Translations under genes and position numbers: made by a program
Part shown: in pieces, positions 1 through 8,030 of the stretch
How the letters are laid out: every line of letters begins with the position of its first letter
How positions within the stretch are numbered: position 1 is the stretch's first letter
Origin: Betaproteobacteria bacterium
Lineage (GTDB): Bacteria > Pseudomonadota > Gammaproteobacteria > Burkholderiales > CAIKXV01
Length of the DNA stretch: 42,104 nucleotides
Assembly: GCA_021298815.1 (NCBI GenBank)
Contig: JAJTHE010000012.1
Location: 1-42,104 of the forward strand
Direction: 5' to 3'
Notes under the pieces: model-generated
Told to the model about the DNA's origin: nothing
Database searches by the model: none
Seen by the model: the letters and a program-made list of their open reading frames with translations, nothing else

Positions 1-138
1 GGCGATGTCGTCGGCGTCGAGCGCATCCATGCGGTGCTGTCCAACATGTACCGGATCTACGGCGATCCGCGCTACCGTCCCAACGTCTGGATGACCCGGC
101 GGGCGAAGCTCGGCGTGTCGCTGCTCACCCCCGAATAA
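1..138 (+). CDS. C-terminal end of an enzyme, possibly 3-hydroxyacyl-CoA dehydrogenase (partial)
   Basis: The window opens inside an open frame that reads from base 1 to a TAA at 136-138, leaving 45 residues. The tail contains a stretch reading YGDPRYRP, which resembles the GDPRYRP segment near the end of the C-terminal domain of 3-hydroxyacyl-CoA dehydrogenases. The glycine-phenylalanine-tyrosine ending common in that family is absent, so the match is weak. The next gene, a thiolase, begins 10 bases downstream, which fits a beta-oxidation-type operon (hydroxyacyl-CoA dehydrogenase, thiolase, acyl-CoA dehydrogenase). The function rests on this short tail and on context only; another CoA-pathway enzyme is possible. 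Confidence 0.4.
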   Translation, partial: GDVVGVERIHAVLSNMYRIYGDPRYRPNVWMTRRAKLGVSLLTPE

Positions 139-148
139 GGAAACCACC

Positions 149-1354
149 ATGCTCGACGCATACCTGTACGACGGACTCCGTTCCCCCATCGGCCGCCACT
201 CTGGTGCGCTGGCCGGCGTGCGCCCCGACGACCTGCTCGCAGGCGTGATGAAGGAGCTGATGGCGCGCAGCGGCTTCAATCCCGAGCAGCTCGAGGATAT
301 CGTGATCGGCTGCGCCAACCAGGGCGGGGAAGACTCGCGCTGCGTCGCGCGCCATGCCGGCCTGCTCGCCGGCCTGCCGATCGAGGTCGGCGGCACTGTG
401 CTCCAGCGCAACTGCGCGAGCGGCCTGAATGCGGTCGCCTATGCGGCCCAGGTGGTCACCGCGGGCGAGGGCGACCTGTTCATCGCCGGCGGCGTCGAGA
501 GCATGAGTCGCGCGCCGTTCGTGATGGCCAAGGCCGAGTCGGCCTACAGCCGCGAGATGCGCATCTTCGATTCGACCATCGGGCCGCGTTTCCCGAACCC
601 GAAGGTCGAGAAGCAGTTCGGCGACGATTCGATGCCGCAGACGGCGGACAACCTCGCGAAGGACTACGACGTGCCGCGCGCGGCCGCCGACGTGTTCGCG
701 CTCGCCTCGCAGCGCAAGTACGCGGTCGCCAAGGGCGAGGGTTTCTTCGCCGGCGAGATCGCGCCGGTGACCATCCCCCAGCGCAAGGGCGATCCGAAGG
801 TCGTTGCCGAGGACGAACATCCGCGTGCAGACACCACCATCGAGGCGCTGCAGAAGCTGAAGCCGCTGAACGAAGGAGGCGTCACCACCGCGGGCAATGC
901 CTCGGGCGTGAACGATGGTGCGGCCGCACTGCTGATCGGCAGCCGCGCGGTCGGCGAAAAGGCCGGGGTGAAGCCGATCGCCCGCATCCTGGCGACGGCC
1001 GCCGCCGGCGTCCCGCCGCGCATCATGGGCTTCGGCCCGGTGCCGTCGTCGCAGAAGGCGCTGGCGCGTGCCGGCCTGACGCTCAAGGACATGGATGTCA
1101 TCGAGATCAACGAAGCCTTCGCGGCGCAGGTGCTTGCCTGCCTGAAGGGCCTCGGCACCTCGTTCGAGGATTCGCGGGTGAACATGAACGGCGGCGCGAT
1201 CGCCGTCGGCCATCCGCTGGGCGCATCGGGTGCACGCATCGCGCTGACCGCGGCTCGCCAGCTGCAGCGCACCGGCGGCCGCTATGCGCTGGTCAGCCTG
1301 TGCATCGGCGTCGGCCAGGGCATGGCGCTGGTGATGGAACGCGTCGACGGCTGA
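149..1354 (+). CDS. Acetyl-CoA acyltransferase (thiolase)
   Basis: This 401-residue protein has the normal length of a degradative thiolase, which cleaves a 3-ketoacyl-CoA with free CoA to give acetyl-CoA and a shortened acyl-CoA in the cytoplasm. The acylated cysteine is Cys89 in [11 protein letters not shown]. The second half carries [10 protein letters not shown] with His355 and SLCIGVGQG with Cys385, so the catalytic Cys-His-Cys set is complete. A purine-rich AAGGAAA lies a few bases before the ATG. It follows the partial upstream gene by 10 bases and precedes glutaryl-CoA dehydrogenase by 40 bases, suggesting one operon for dicarboxyl- or aromatic-derived acyl-CoA breakdown. PcaF-type (3-oxoadipyl-CoA) and FadA-type thiolases cannot be separated from sequence alone. 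Confidence 0.93.
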   Translation: MLDAYLYDGLRSPIGRHSGALAGVRPDDLLAGVMKELMARSGFNPEQLEDIVIGCANQGGEDSRCVARHAGLLAGLPIEVGGTVLQRNCASGLNAVAYAAQVVTAGEGDLFIAGGVESMSRAPFVMAKAESAYSREMRIFDSTIGPRFPNPKVEKQFGDDSMPQTADNLAKDYDVPRAAADVFALASQRKYAVAKGEGFFAGEIAPVTIPQRKGDPKVVAEDEHPRADTTIEALQKLKPLNEGGVTTAGNASGVNDGAAALLIGSRAVGEKAGVKPIARILATAAAGVPPRIMGFGPVPSSQKALARAGLTLKDMDVIEINEAFAAQVLACLKGLGTSFEDSRVNMNGGAIAVGHPLGASGARIALTAARQLQRTGGRYALVSLCIGVGQGMALVMERVDG

Positions 1355-1394
1355 GCGTCCCGGACGGTCCAGGGCAGGGCGGAGGGCAGGCGCC

Positions 1395-2594
1395 ATGGCC
1401 ACCCAGTTCCAGGGCGAGTTCGCCTGGGACGATCCGTTCCTTCTCGACGACCAGTTGAGCGAGGACGAGCGCGCGATCCGCGATGCGACGCGCGCCTATG
1501 CGCAGGACCGGCTGATGCCGCGCATCCTGCGCATGAACCGCGACGAGACCTTCGATCGCGGCATCATGGACGAGATGGGCGGGCTCGGCCTGCTCGGTGC
1601 GACGCTCACCGGCCATGGTTGTGCCGGCATCAGTTACGTCGCCTACGGCCTGGCGATGCGCGAGCTCGAGCGCGTGGACACCGCTTTCCGCTCGGCGTGC
1701 GGAACGCAGGGCACCCTGTCGATGTTCCCGATACATGCCTACGGCTCGGACGCGCAGCGCGCGAAGTACCTGCCGCGCATGGTCACCGGCGAACTGCTCG
1801 GCTGCTTCGGCCTGACCGAGCCCGACCACGGGTCCGATCCGGGAAGCATGAAGACCCGGGCGGTGAAGGTCGACGGCGGCTGGTTGCTCACCGGCAGCAA
1901 GATCTGGATCACCCATGCACCGATCGCGGACATCATGATCGTCTGGGCGAAGGCGCACGGCGGCGAGGATCGCGACGGCACCATCCGAGGCTTCATCCTC
2001 GAGCGCGGGATGAAGGGGCTGGACACCCGCAAGATCGAAGGCAAGTTCTCGGTGCGCGCCAGCCCGACCGGCGAGATCGTGATGGACCAGGTATTCGTGC
2101 CCGATGCGCAGCTGTTGCCTGGCGCAAGCGGACTCAAGGGACCCTTCGGCTGCCTCAACAACGCGCGTTTCGGCATCGCCTGGGGCGCACTCGGCGCGGC
2201 CGAGTTCTGCTGGCATGCCGCGCGCCGCTACACGATGGAACGCACCCAGTTCGGCCGGCCGCTGGCCGCTAACCAGCTGATCCAGAAGAAGCTCGCCGAC
2301 ATGCAGTGCGAGATCGCGATCGGCCTGCAGGCGGTGCTGCGCGTGTCGCGCCTGCGCGACGAGGGCCGGGCCGCGCCCGAGATGGTGTCGATCATCAAGC
2401 GCAACTCCACCGGCAAGGCACTCGAGATCGCCCGGATGGCGCGCGACATGCATGGCGGCAACGGCATCAGCGACGAGTACCACGTGATCCGCCACCTGCT
2501 CAACCTCGAGACCGTCAACACGCTCGAGGGCACCAGCGACATCCATGCGTTGGTGCTTGGCCGCGCGCAGACCGGCCTGCAGGCGTTCAACTAG
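1395..2594 (+). CDS. gcdH: Glutaryl-CoA dehydrogenase
   Basis: This 399-residue flavoprotein belongs to the acyl-CoA dehydrogenase family and most resembles glutaryl-CoA dehydrogenase, which oxidises and decarboxylates glutaryl-CoA to crotonyl-CoA and passes electrons to ETF. The substrate-carboxylate arginine typical of that subgroup is present as Arg99 in [22 protein letters not shown] is the family flavin/substrate signature. The catalytic base is Glu378 in [20 protein letters not shown], again the glutaryl-CoA dehydrogenase form. The start is the ATG behind GGAGGGCAGGCGCC. It closes the first plus-strand block; nine bases after its stop lies a long inverted repeat that may end transcription. 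With the thiolase it would carry glutaryl-CoA towards acetyl-CoA. Confidence 0.92.
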   Translation: MATQFQGEFAWDDPFLLDDQLSEDERAIRDATRAYAQDRLMPRILRMNRDETFDRGIMDEMGGLGLLGATLTGHGCAGISYVAYGLAMRELERVDTAFRSACGTQGTLSMFPIHAYGSDAQRAKYLPRMVTGELLGCFGLTEPDHGSDPGSMKTRAVKVDGGWLLTGSKIWITHAPIADIMIVWAKAHGGEDRDGTIRGFILERGMKGLDTRKIEGKFSVRASPTGEIVMDQVFVPDAQLLPGASGLKGPFGCLNNARFGIAWGALGAAEFCWHAARRYTMERTQFGRPLAANQLIQKKLADMQCEIAIGLQAVLRVSRLRDEGRAAPEMVSIIKRNSTGKALEIARMARDMHGGNGISDEYHVIRHLLNLETVNTLEGTSDIHALVLGRAQTGLQAFN

Positions 2595-2599
2595 CGATC

Positions 2600-3579
2600 T
2601 CAGGGTGAAATCCGGGTCAGAGACGATTTAGCGAGCCCGGGCCTGCCAGCATCACAGGCTTGCGCCGCTAAATCGTCTCTGACCCGGATTTCACCCGTGT
2701 TGCACTCGGGCTTGATGCCGGCTTTCTTCACGAGCGCGACGTACTTGCCGGCTTCCTCGCTCATGAAGGCGTCGAAGTGGGCGGGGGTCTTCGCCGGGGC
2801 TACGAGTCCGATCCAGCCGCGGAACTCGTAGCCTTTCAGCCCCGACTCGTTGACGGTGGGCAGGTCGGGCAGCATCACTGACCGGGTCATCGGCGTCACC
2901 GCCAGCGCGCGCAGCTTGCCTTCCTGCACGAAGCGGATCGAGGTCGAGATGGTGTCGAACATCACGTCGATATGCCCGCCGACCAGGTCGGCCACCGCCG
3001 GCGCACCACCCTTGTACGGGACATGCACCATCTGCACGCCGGTGAGCGCGCGGAACATCTCGGTCGACAGGTGCTGCACGCTACCCACGCCGGCCGAGCC
3101 GTAGGACAGCTTGTTCGGTGCCGACCTCGCGATGCGGATCAGGTCGGCCATGTTCTTCGCCGGCACGCGCGGGTTGACCACCACGATGTTGGCCTGGAAG
3201 GCGGCCAGCGCGATGCCGGAGAAATCCCGCTGCGGATCGAAGCTCATGTTGGCGATCACCGCGCGGTGCGCCGCGAGCGGGCCGCCGCTGGACATCATCA
3301 TCGTGTAGCCATCGGGCGCTGCCTTCGCCGCCAGTTCGCCGGCGATGTTGCCCGATGCGCCGGGCCGGTTCTCGACGATCACCTAGGTACCGATCGCCTC
3401 GCCGATCGGTCCGCTCAGGATGCGGGCGGTGAGGTCCACCGACCCACCTGGTGCGAAGCCGACCAGGAAACGCACCGGTTTGGACGGCCACGCCTGGGCG
3501 TTCGCCTGGCCGATCGTTCCTGCGCTGACGACGCCGCGAGCAGGCATGCCACGGCTGCGGCTGGTTTCATCGAAGGCAT
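2600..3579 (-). pseudogene. Decayed Bug/TctC-family solute-binding protein gene
   Basis: The fragments together read as a tripartite tricarboxylate transporter (Bug) periplasmic binding protein: WPSKPVRFLVGFAPGGSVD, VIVENRPGASGNIAGE, AAPDGYT, VPYKGGAPAVADLVGG. Two lesions break it. The likely start is ATG at 3579 behind AGGAG, giving a signal-peptide beginning MPSMKPAAAVACLLAAS, but this is in a different frame from the mature part, so a net one-base loss lies around 3510-3560. In the mature frame a TAG at 3383-3385 interrupts the protein where the family usually has tryptophan before VIVENRPG (TGG to TAG). The 3' end runs into the inverted repeat. An assembly error could explain one lesion but is less likely for both. 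The longest intact piece is 2600-3382. Confidence 0.8.
2603..2696. repeat. 31-bp perfect inverted repeat with 32-base loop (REP- or MITE-like palindrome)
   Basis: Positions 2603-2633 and 2666-2696 are exact reverse complements over 31 bases, with a 32-base loop (2634-2665) that itself holds a short GCCTG/CAGGC pairing. The arms contain GGGTCAGAGACGATTTAG. The element sits between the stop of gcdH and the 3' end of the decayed Bug gene, and the Bug reading frame runs into it after the residues AGIKPE, where Bug proteins often end. It could fold as a transcription terminator for both convergent genes. From memory it resembles REP-type or non-autonomous mobile palindromes of Proteobacteria, but no second copy was noticed in this window. 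Confidence 0.8.
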
Positions 3580-3704
3580 GGTGGCACTCCTGGTGGCCTG
3601 TTGGATGGGATGCTTCTGGCAAGTTCGATGCCAACCGGCAAGTCCGAGTGACCCGGGGCGTGCGGAGGATCGGTTTATCATGGTGTCTAACTGCAGGAAA
3701 CGCC

Positions 3705-4226
3705 ATGTCCCAGTTCGATCCCAACCTGTTCAAACTCGCGATGCGCCGCGCCGCCACCGCGGTGTCGGTGGTCACGACAGACGGACCGGCCGGCCGGTTC
3801 GGCGTCACCGTGAGCTCGTTCTGCACCGCTACTGCCGACCCGCCGCAGATGCTGGCCTGCGTGTTCAAGACCAGCCTGGCCGCCGCAGCGATCCGCACGA
3901 ACCGCCTGTTCTGCATCAACGTGCTCGACCGCACGCACCTGCACGTGGCGGACAGCTTCGCCGGCCGCATCGAACGCTGGCGCGACGACCGCTTCGCCTG
4001 CGACCGGTGGAAGGTGCTTGCCACCGGTGCGCCGGTGCTGGAGCAGGGCATGATCGCGCTCGACTGCACGCTGGTGTCCGAGACCGAGCTGTCCACCCAC
4101 TTCGTGTTCATCGGCCATGTCGAGAGCGTCGCCGTGAACGAGGGTGCGCCGCTGCTCTATGCCGACGGGCACTACCGCCGGATGGCGGAGCGCGACCAGG
4201 TGTCGGCGGAAGACCTGATTCTCTGA
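3705..4226 (+). CDS. Flavin reductase-domain protein (small component of a two-component monooxygenase)
   Basis: The 173-residue protein has the flavin reductase-like fold shared by HpaC, RutF and related NAD(P)H:FMN/FAD oxidoreductases, which supply reduced flavin to a partner monooxygenase. Family features are the start LFKLAMRRAATAVSVVTTDG, GRFGVTVSSFCTATADPPQM (flavin-binding region), the segment FCINVLDR, and FIGHVESV near the end. Its ATG at 3705 follows AGGAAA by four bases; the longer open frame upstream is not coding. No oxygenase lies beside it, but an HpaB-type oxygenase without an adjacent reductase lies at 9991-11469, so the two may work together. Pairing is an inference; it could also serve a monooxygenase elsewhere. 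Confidence 0.85.
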   Translation: MSQFDPNLFKLAMRRAATAVSVVTTDGPAGRFGVTVSSFCTATADPPQMLACVFKTSLAAAAIRTNRLFCINVLDRTHLHVADSFAGRIERWRDDRFACDRWKVLATGAPVLEQGMIALDCTLVSETELSTHFVFIGHVESVAVNEGAPLLYADGHYRRMAERDQVSAEDLIL

Positions 4227-4258
4227 ATCGAGCGTTGCGGTACCGCCACATGCACGGC

Positions 4259-4319
4259 AAGCCTTTAGTCCGAAAGGACTAATGGCTTCCAGCCATGGAC
4301 TTGTCCACGAGCAGGCTGG
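4259..4319 (+). promoter_or_regulatory. Structured 5' leader upstream of the PEP-CTERM gene (candidate cis-regulatory RNA)
   Basis: Two helices stand side by side 120-180 bases before the start at 4439. The first pairs 4259-4271 with 4276-4288 (12 pairs and one T-T mismatch) and is capped by a GAAA tetraloop at 4272-4275. The second pairs CCAGCC (4289-4294) with GGCTGG (4314-4319) and encloses a small hairpin, TGGAC (4296-4300) with GTCCA (4303-4307). A GNRA-capped helix next to a second multi-part helix recalls the layout of c-di-GMP-I riboswitches, and GGCAAGCC resembles their GGCAAACC strand. However, the conserved GACGCAAAGCC strand is not present, so that identity is not supported. It may be a diverged or unrelated RNA element. 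Confidence 0.45.
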
Positions 4320-4438
4320 GGGGCACTATAGCCTTCCCTCGGACGCGTTCGAGTCCATCCAGAACAATGGATCGGGTGGTGCTTTTTCGCGCGGAAGAAG
4401 TCCCGATGCATCGCGTTTCCAACCAGGAGGAACAACCC

Positions 4439-5032
4439 ATGCTCAGCTTCATTCGCCATACCTCAGCAGTCGCGCTTCTCGCCATCGCCAGCACGGCCGG
4501 CGCTGCCTCGATCACCCTGATCAACCCGGGTCCCGCAAGCAGCTTCAACTTCGACGTCACGGTCAACAACAACTCCGGCGGCACCATCGGCAGCATCAGC
4601 ATCGACCTGTCGGGCACTACCGCAACGCAGGGCGGGGGTTCCGGCTCGCTCGTGTTCGGTGGCGCTTTCAACAGCATTGCACCAGCCGGCGGTACCGCAG
4701 TCGGATTTGGTACGCAGGGGACGCCGGTGTTCGGCTTCAACTACACCGGCTTCAGCGATGGCCTGAGCCACACGTTCGGCTGGGATCCGGATACCGCGGG
4801 CAACGATTTCTACGGCGCCGTCGTCAGTGAATACGTCGGTGCGCTCGTTTCTGCAACGGTCGGCGGTGTCAACTGGACCGGCACCTTCGTGTTCGACCAG
4901 GGCAACAACTACGCGATCGCCACCCTGACCGACGGCACCACCGTGGTCCCCGTGCCGGGCGCACTGGTGCTGATGCTCTCCGGTCTCGCCGGCTTCGGCG
5001 CACTGGCACGCCGCAAGTCCGCAGCCGCCTGA
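4439..5032 (+). CDS. PEP-CTERM-type sorted exported protein
   Basis: The 197-residue protein has an N-terminal signal peptide (hydrophobic stretch ending near STAGAA) and a glycine-, serine-, threonine- and asparagine-rich body likely to be beta-structured. The last 28 residues form a PEP-CTERM sorting tag: a VPVPGA motif (variant of VPEP), a hydrophobic helix LVLMLSGLAGFGALA, then ARRK. Such proteins are processed by an exosortase and are linked to exopolysaccharide or biofilm in Gram-negative bacteria. The ATG at 4439 is chosen because a perfect AGGAGG lies at 4425-4430; the longer frame from 4295 would add residues ahead of the signal peptide. No exosortase gene is in the window. A structured leader lies upstream and a terminator downstream, so it is probably transcribed alone. 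Its specific role is unknown. Confidence 0.85.
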   Translation: MLSFIRHTSAVALLAIASTAGAASITLINPGPASSFNFDVTVNNNSGGTIGSISIDLSGTTATQGGGSGSLVFGGAFNSIAPAGGTAVGFGTQGTPVFGFNYTGFSDGLSHTFGWDPDTAGNDFYGAVVSEYVGALVSATVGGVNWTGTFVFDQGNNYAIATLTDGTTVVPVPGALVLMLSGLAGFGALARRKSAAA

Positions 5033-5055
5033 TCCCGGCAACTGCAGCAGCGCAC

Positions 5056-5084
5056 GAGGCCGCCTCCGGGCGGCCTTGTTGTTT
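5056..5084 (+). terminator. Rho-independent terminator after the PEP-CTERM gene
   Basis: GGCCGCC at 5058-5064 pairs with GGCGGCC at 5069-5075 across a four-base TCCG loop, followed by TTGTTGTTT at 5076-5084. A seven-pair GC stem with a T-rich tail 24 bases after the stop codon is a standard intrinsic terminator for the plus strand. Confidence 0.85.
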
Positions 5085-5115
5085 GTGCACCGGTGAACCG
5101 CTAAGCTCCCCGGCC

Positions 5116-5796
5116 ATGACCTTCTCCCTCATCGCACGCTGTGCGCGCACCCGGCAGTTCGGCATCGTCGTGTCGTCCTCCAGCATCGCGGTACCGGCCC
5201 GCTGCGGCCGCTGGGCCCGGGCGAACGTCGGCGTGGTGGCGACCCAGAACATCACCGATCCCGGCCTGGGCGCACTGGGCCTCGACCTGCTTGCCCAGGG
5301 CTTCGGTGCGCAGTCGGTGCTGGACCAGATCAAGGCTGCGACACCGCACGCCGAATTCCGCCAGCTCGCCGTGCTCGATGGGAACGGCACCACCGCGTAC
5401 TTTTCCGGCGTCCATACGCTGGGCATCAACGCCATGCAGCAGGGCGACGGCTGCCTCGCCAGCGGCAACATGCTGAAGCATGCCGGCGTGCCGAAGGCGA
5501 TGGTCGATCGTTTCCTCGCCATCCCCGGTGACGCGCTGGCCGCGCGACTGCTCGCCGCCTTGCGTGCCGGCGTCGATGCCGGTGGCGAAGCCGGTCCGGT
5601 GAAGTCCGCCGGCCTGCTGGTGGTCGATCGCTTCAGCTGGCCGGTGGCCGATCTGCGGGTCGACTGGCATGACGACCCGGTCACCGAACTCGAACGCATC
5701 TGGTCGGTATACGCGCCGCAGATGGCCGACTACATCGTGCGCGCGGTGGACCCGGGCTCGGCCCCGGGCTATGGCGTGCCGGGAGACCCGCGATGA
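5116..5796 (+). CDS. DUF1028-family protein (putative Ntn-type hydrolase)
   Basis: The 226-residue protein matches the DUF1028 family: the start TFSLIARCARTRQFGIVVSS, the core VGVVATQNITDPGLGALGLDLL, the segment QLAVLDGNGTTAYFSG and SGNML. The family is thought to share the Ntn-hydrolase fold but its substrate is unknown. The ATG at 5116 is preferred because the longer frame from 5083 runs into the preceding terminator. The stop overlaps the start of the AroQ-like gene by four bases (ATGA type), so the two are translationally coupled. Together with the following 2-hydroxyacid dehydrogenase it forms a three-gene plus-strand unit of unknown purpose, probably catabolic. Confidence 0.85.
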   Translation: MTFSLIARCARTRQFGIVVSSSSIAVPARCGRWARANVGVVATQNITDPGLGALGLDLLAQGFGAQSVLDQIKAATPHAEFRQLAVLDGNGTTAYFSGVHTLGINAMQQGDGCLASGNMLKHAGVPKAMVDRFLAIPGDALAARLLAALRAGVDAGGEAGPVKSAGLLVVDRFSWPVADLRVDWHDDPVTELERIWSVYAPQMADYIVRAVDPGSAPGYGVPGDPR

Positions 5797-6341
5797 GCGC
5801 GAAGGCCCGCGACGCGCGGGCGCGGCTGCAGGCCGCCCCGAAGCCGCCGTCGCAGGCGGCAGCGCGCAAGCAGGGCGTGGTGCTGCCGATCTCCAGCGCG
5901 CGCGTGCTGTTCGTCAACGGCCCGAACGCGAACCTCTACGGCCACACCGGACAGGCGACCTACGGCAGCGAGACCTTCGAACAGCTCGGTGAACGCTGCC
6001 GGCGCGCGGCCGAAGCCAGCGCGATCGCACTCGACTTCCGCCAGAGCAACAGCGAGGGCGAGGTGGTCGATGCGATCCAGCAGGCGATCGGCACGAAGGA
6101 CGGCATCATCATCAACGGTGCCGGCCTCACCTACACCTCGATCGCGGTGCTCGACGCGCTGCAGGCCTTCCCCGGCCCGATCGTCGAGGTGCACATGAGC
6201 AACATCTACCGGCGCGAGCCGTTCCGCCATTTCTCGTACATCTCGCGCGTGGCCACCGGCATCGTCGCCGGGCTGGGTGCGGACGGCTACGAGATGGCGG
6301 TGCTGGCGATGCGCCGGCTGCTCGACCGCCCGAAGGCCTGA
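5793..6341 (+). CDS. Type II 3-dehydroquinate dehydratase-like protein (divergent)
   Basis: The fold signatures of type II dehydroquinate dehydratase are clear: FVNGPNANLYG, RQSNSEGEVVDAIQ, EVHMSNIYRREPFRHFSYIS and GLGADGYEMAVLA. The protein is 182 residues, longer than the usual 145-150 because of a basic, alanine-rich N-terminal extension of about 35 residues. The active site has changed. The lid motif REP with its catalytic arginine is replaced by TGQ, although the catalytic tyrosine is kept (Tyr57 in TYGSE). The THTS motif is TYTS, replacing its histidine. It overlaps the DUF1028 gene and ends three bases before a 2-hydroxyacid dehydrogenase. True shikimate-pathway function is doubtful; a lyase or dehydratase on another substrate is more likely. 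Confidence 0.85.
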   Translation: MSAKARDARARLQAAPKPPSQAAARKQGVVLPISSARVLFVNGPNANLYGHTGQATYGSETFEQLGERCRRAAEASAIALDFRQSNSEGEVVDAIQQAIGTKDGIIINGAGLTYTSIAVLDALQAFPGPIVEVHMSNIYRREPFRHFSYISRVATGIVAGLGADGYEMAVLAMRRLLDRPKA

Positions 6342-6344
6342 GCG

Positions 6345-7274
6345 ATGTCGCTGGTCTTCTACAGCCAGGTCGACAACGCGGACGACTGGCGCGCCGCACT
6401 GCATGCGGCCGATCCGGCGCTCGCCTTCCACGCCTGGCCCGATTGCGGCCCGTTCGAGGACGTGGAAGCCGTACTCGCCTGGAAGGCGCCGCCCGGCTTC
6501 TACCGGCGGTTCCCGAACCTGAAGCTGATCATCAACCTTGGGGCCGGCGTCGACAACATCGTGCGCGACACGACGCTGCCCGCGGGCACCCCGATCACCC
6601 GCATCTCCGACCCCGAGATGGGACGGATGATGGGCCAGTTCCTGCTCACCTGCGTGATGCGCCATTTCCGCGAGTTCGGCACCTTCGAACGCGCGCGCGC
6701 CGAGCGCCGCTGGGCCTACGTGCATCCGCGCGAGACGCGCGAGTGCACGGTGGGCATGATGGGCCTGGGGCAGCTGGGTGCGGTCGCGGCCGCCGAGTTC
6801 GTGCGCCAGGGCTTCCGCGTGCTGGGCTGGTCGCGCTCGCCGAAGGTCCTGCCCGGCGTCGAGACCTTCGCCGGCATGGACGCGCTGCCGGCGTTCCTGG
6901 CGCAGAGCGAGATCTGCGTGATGCTGCTGCCGCTGACCGCCGAGACCGAGAACCTGATGACCGCCGAGCGCTTCGCGCAACTGCCGCGCGGCGCGAAGTT
7001 CGTCAGTGCCGGACGCGGGCGAACGGTGGACGAGCATGCGCTGGTGGCCGCGCTGCGTTCAGGCCACCTGTCCGAGGCCACCCTCGACGTGTTCCGTGAG
7101 GAACCGTTGCCGGCCGCCCATCCGCTGTGGGACCTGCCTCAGGTGCTCATCACGCCGCACCTGGCGTCGGTGGCGATCCCGCGCACCGCGGCGGCGCAGA
7201 TCGTGGCCAACCTGCAGCGGGTGCGCCGCGGCGAGCGGCCGGCACACGAAGTCGAACCGGCGCGCGGCTACTGA
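6345..7274 (+). CDS. D-2-hydroxyacid dehydrogenase (glyoxylate/hydroxypyruvate reductase A-like)
   Basis: The 309-residue protein belongs to the D-isomer-specific 2-hydroxyacid dehydrogenases and resembles GhrA. It would reduce a 2-keto acid to a D-2-hydroxy acid with NAD(P)H, or the reverse. The nucleotide-binding motif is GMMGLGQLGAVAA, followed by the W-S-R-S segment often seen in NADPH-preferring members. Substrate and catalytic residues are in SAGRGRTVDE (arginine), FREEPLP (glutamate) and LITPHLAS (histidine). It starts three bases after the stop of the AroQ-like gene, so the three genes from 5116 are one operon. It ends 22 bases before a convergent minus-strand gene. The substrate is unknown. 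Confidence 0.9.
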   Translation: MSLVFYSQVDNADDWRAALHAADPALAFHAWPDCGPFEDVEAVLAWKAPPGFYRRFPNLKLIINLGAGVDNIVRDTTLPAGTPITRISDPEMGRMMGQFLLTCVMRHFREFGTFERARAERRWAYVHPRETRECTVGMMGLGQLGAVAAAEFVRQGFRVLGWSRSPKVLPGVETFAGMDALPAFLAQSEICVMLLPLTAETENLMTAERFAQLPRGAKFVSAGRGRTVDEHALVAALRSGHLSEATLDVFREEPLPAAHPLWDLPQVLITPHLASVAIPRTAAAQIVANLQRVRRGERPAHEVEPARGY

Positions 7275-7296
7275 CCCGACCGCTGCCTGCCGGCGG

Positions 7297-8025
7297 TCAG
7301 TTGTCGACGTTCACCACGTTCAGGTCGACGAGCTGTGCATGGCTGAGCCAGTTCATCTCGCTCGCCAGGAACTTCGCGCCGCTGTCGACGATGCGCACCG
7401 ACGCGCCCATTGCCATCACGTAAAGCGCCCAGCGCGAGGCCGCCTGCGCGGAGAGCTGCTCGATCTCGAAGATCAGCCGCTGCGCAGCCTCGAGGCTGCC
7501 CTGGCTGCGCGCCTTCTCCATGATCGCCGCGATCTTCTGCACGGTCTGGGCATTGCCGGCGATGGTCGGCATGTGGATGCCGTAGCGGCCACCCTTCTCG
7601 ACCCGGCGCGCGACCCCCCCCAGGAAGGCGTCGGCGCAGGCGCTGGCGCACATCGCACCGGCCGGGATGCGCGTGTTCAGGCCCGCCTTGCGGATCAGCC
7701 GCCCGAGTTCCAGCCCGTCGGGTTCGGATCCGCCGCCGGAATGGAACAGGACCTCCTCGATCGGCCCGGCGCGCTGCAGTTCCTGGACGAAGCGCTGGGC
7801 GTCGCCGCGCTGGATCATGCCGCCGCGCGGGAACTTCTCGCTCTTCGGTTCGTCGCGGATCAGCATCACCCGCCTGCCCTGGTACTCCATCACGACGAAC
7901 TCGACCGCCGCCGCGGGCAGCGGCCCGAGCGAGGCCAGCAGGGCAGCGCCCGCCAGGGCGATCCGCAGCAGCGGTGGGCGCCGCTGCGTCCGCGCCGACG
8001 GCGCCCGGGCGTCGCGCCAGGACAT
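7297..8025 (-). CDS. Exported ClpP/crotonase-fold protein (COG3904-like)
   Basis: The 242-residue protein begins with a basic region and a hydrophobic signal segment ending near PLPAAA, so it is probably periplasmic. The central motifs HSGGGSEPDGLELGRLIR and PAGAMCASACADAFLGG resemble ClpP-fold periplasmic proteins of the COG3904 type, in which the serine of the SAC segment (Ser128 here) would be the nucleophile; His151 follows in RYGIHMP. Substrate and actual protease activity are unproven. The start at 8025 lies only five bases after the stop of the upstream glycine-zipper lipoprotein gene, so both are co-transcribed. The function may concern envelope quality control, which is an inference from location and fold. 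Confidence 0.7.
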   Translation of the reverse strand: MSWRDARAPSARTQRRPPLLRIALAGAALLASLGPLPAAAVEFVVMEYQGRRVMLIRDEPKSEKFPRGGMIQRGDAQRFVQELQRAGPIEEVLFHSGGGSEPDGLELGRLIRKAGLNTRIPAGAMCASACADAFLGGVARRVEKGGRYGIHMPTIAGNAQTVQKIAAIMEKARSQGSLEAAQRLIFEIEQLSAQAASRWALYVMAMGASVRIVDSGAKFLASEMNWLSHAQLVDLNVVNVDN

Positions 8026-8030
8026 CCGGG

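Noticed and set aside
4237..4262. A sigma-54 promoter ahead of the PEP-CTERM gene
   Set aside because: TGCACGGCAAGC does not match TGGCAC-N5-TTGC well enough.
4259..4319. A firm c-di-GMP-I riboswitch call
   Set aside because: The GAAA-capped helix and GGCAAGCC fit, but the GACGCAAAGCC strand needed for the ligand site is missing. Kept only as a candidate structured leader.
7278..7298. GACCGC/GCGGTC pairing between the convergent GhrA-like and ClpP-fold genes as a terminator
   Set aside because: Only six pairs, a nine-base loop, no T run, and one arm overlaps the minus-strand stop codon.
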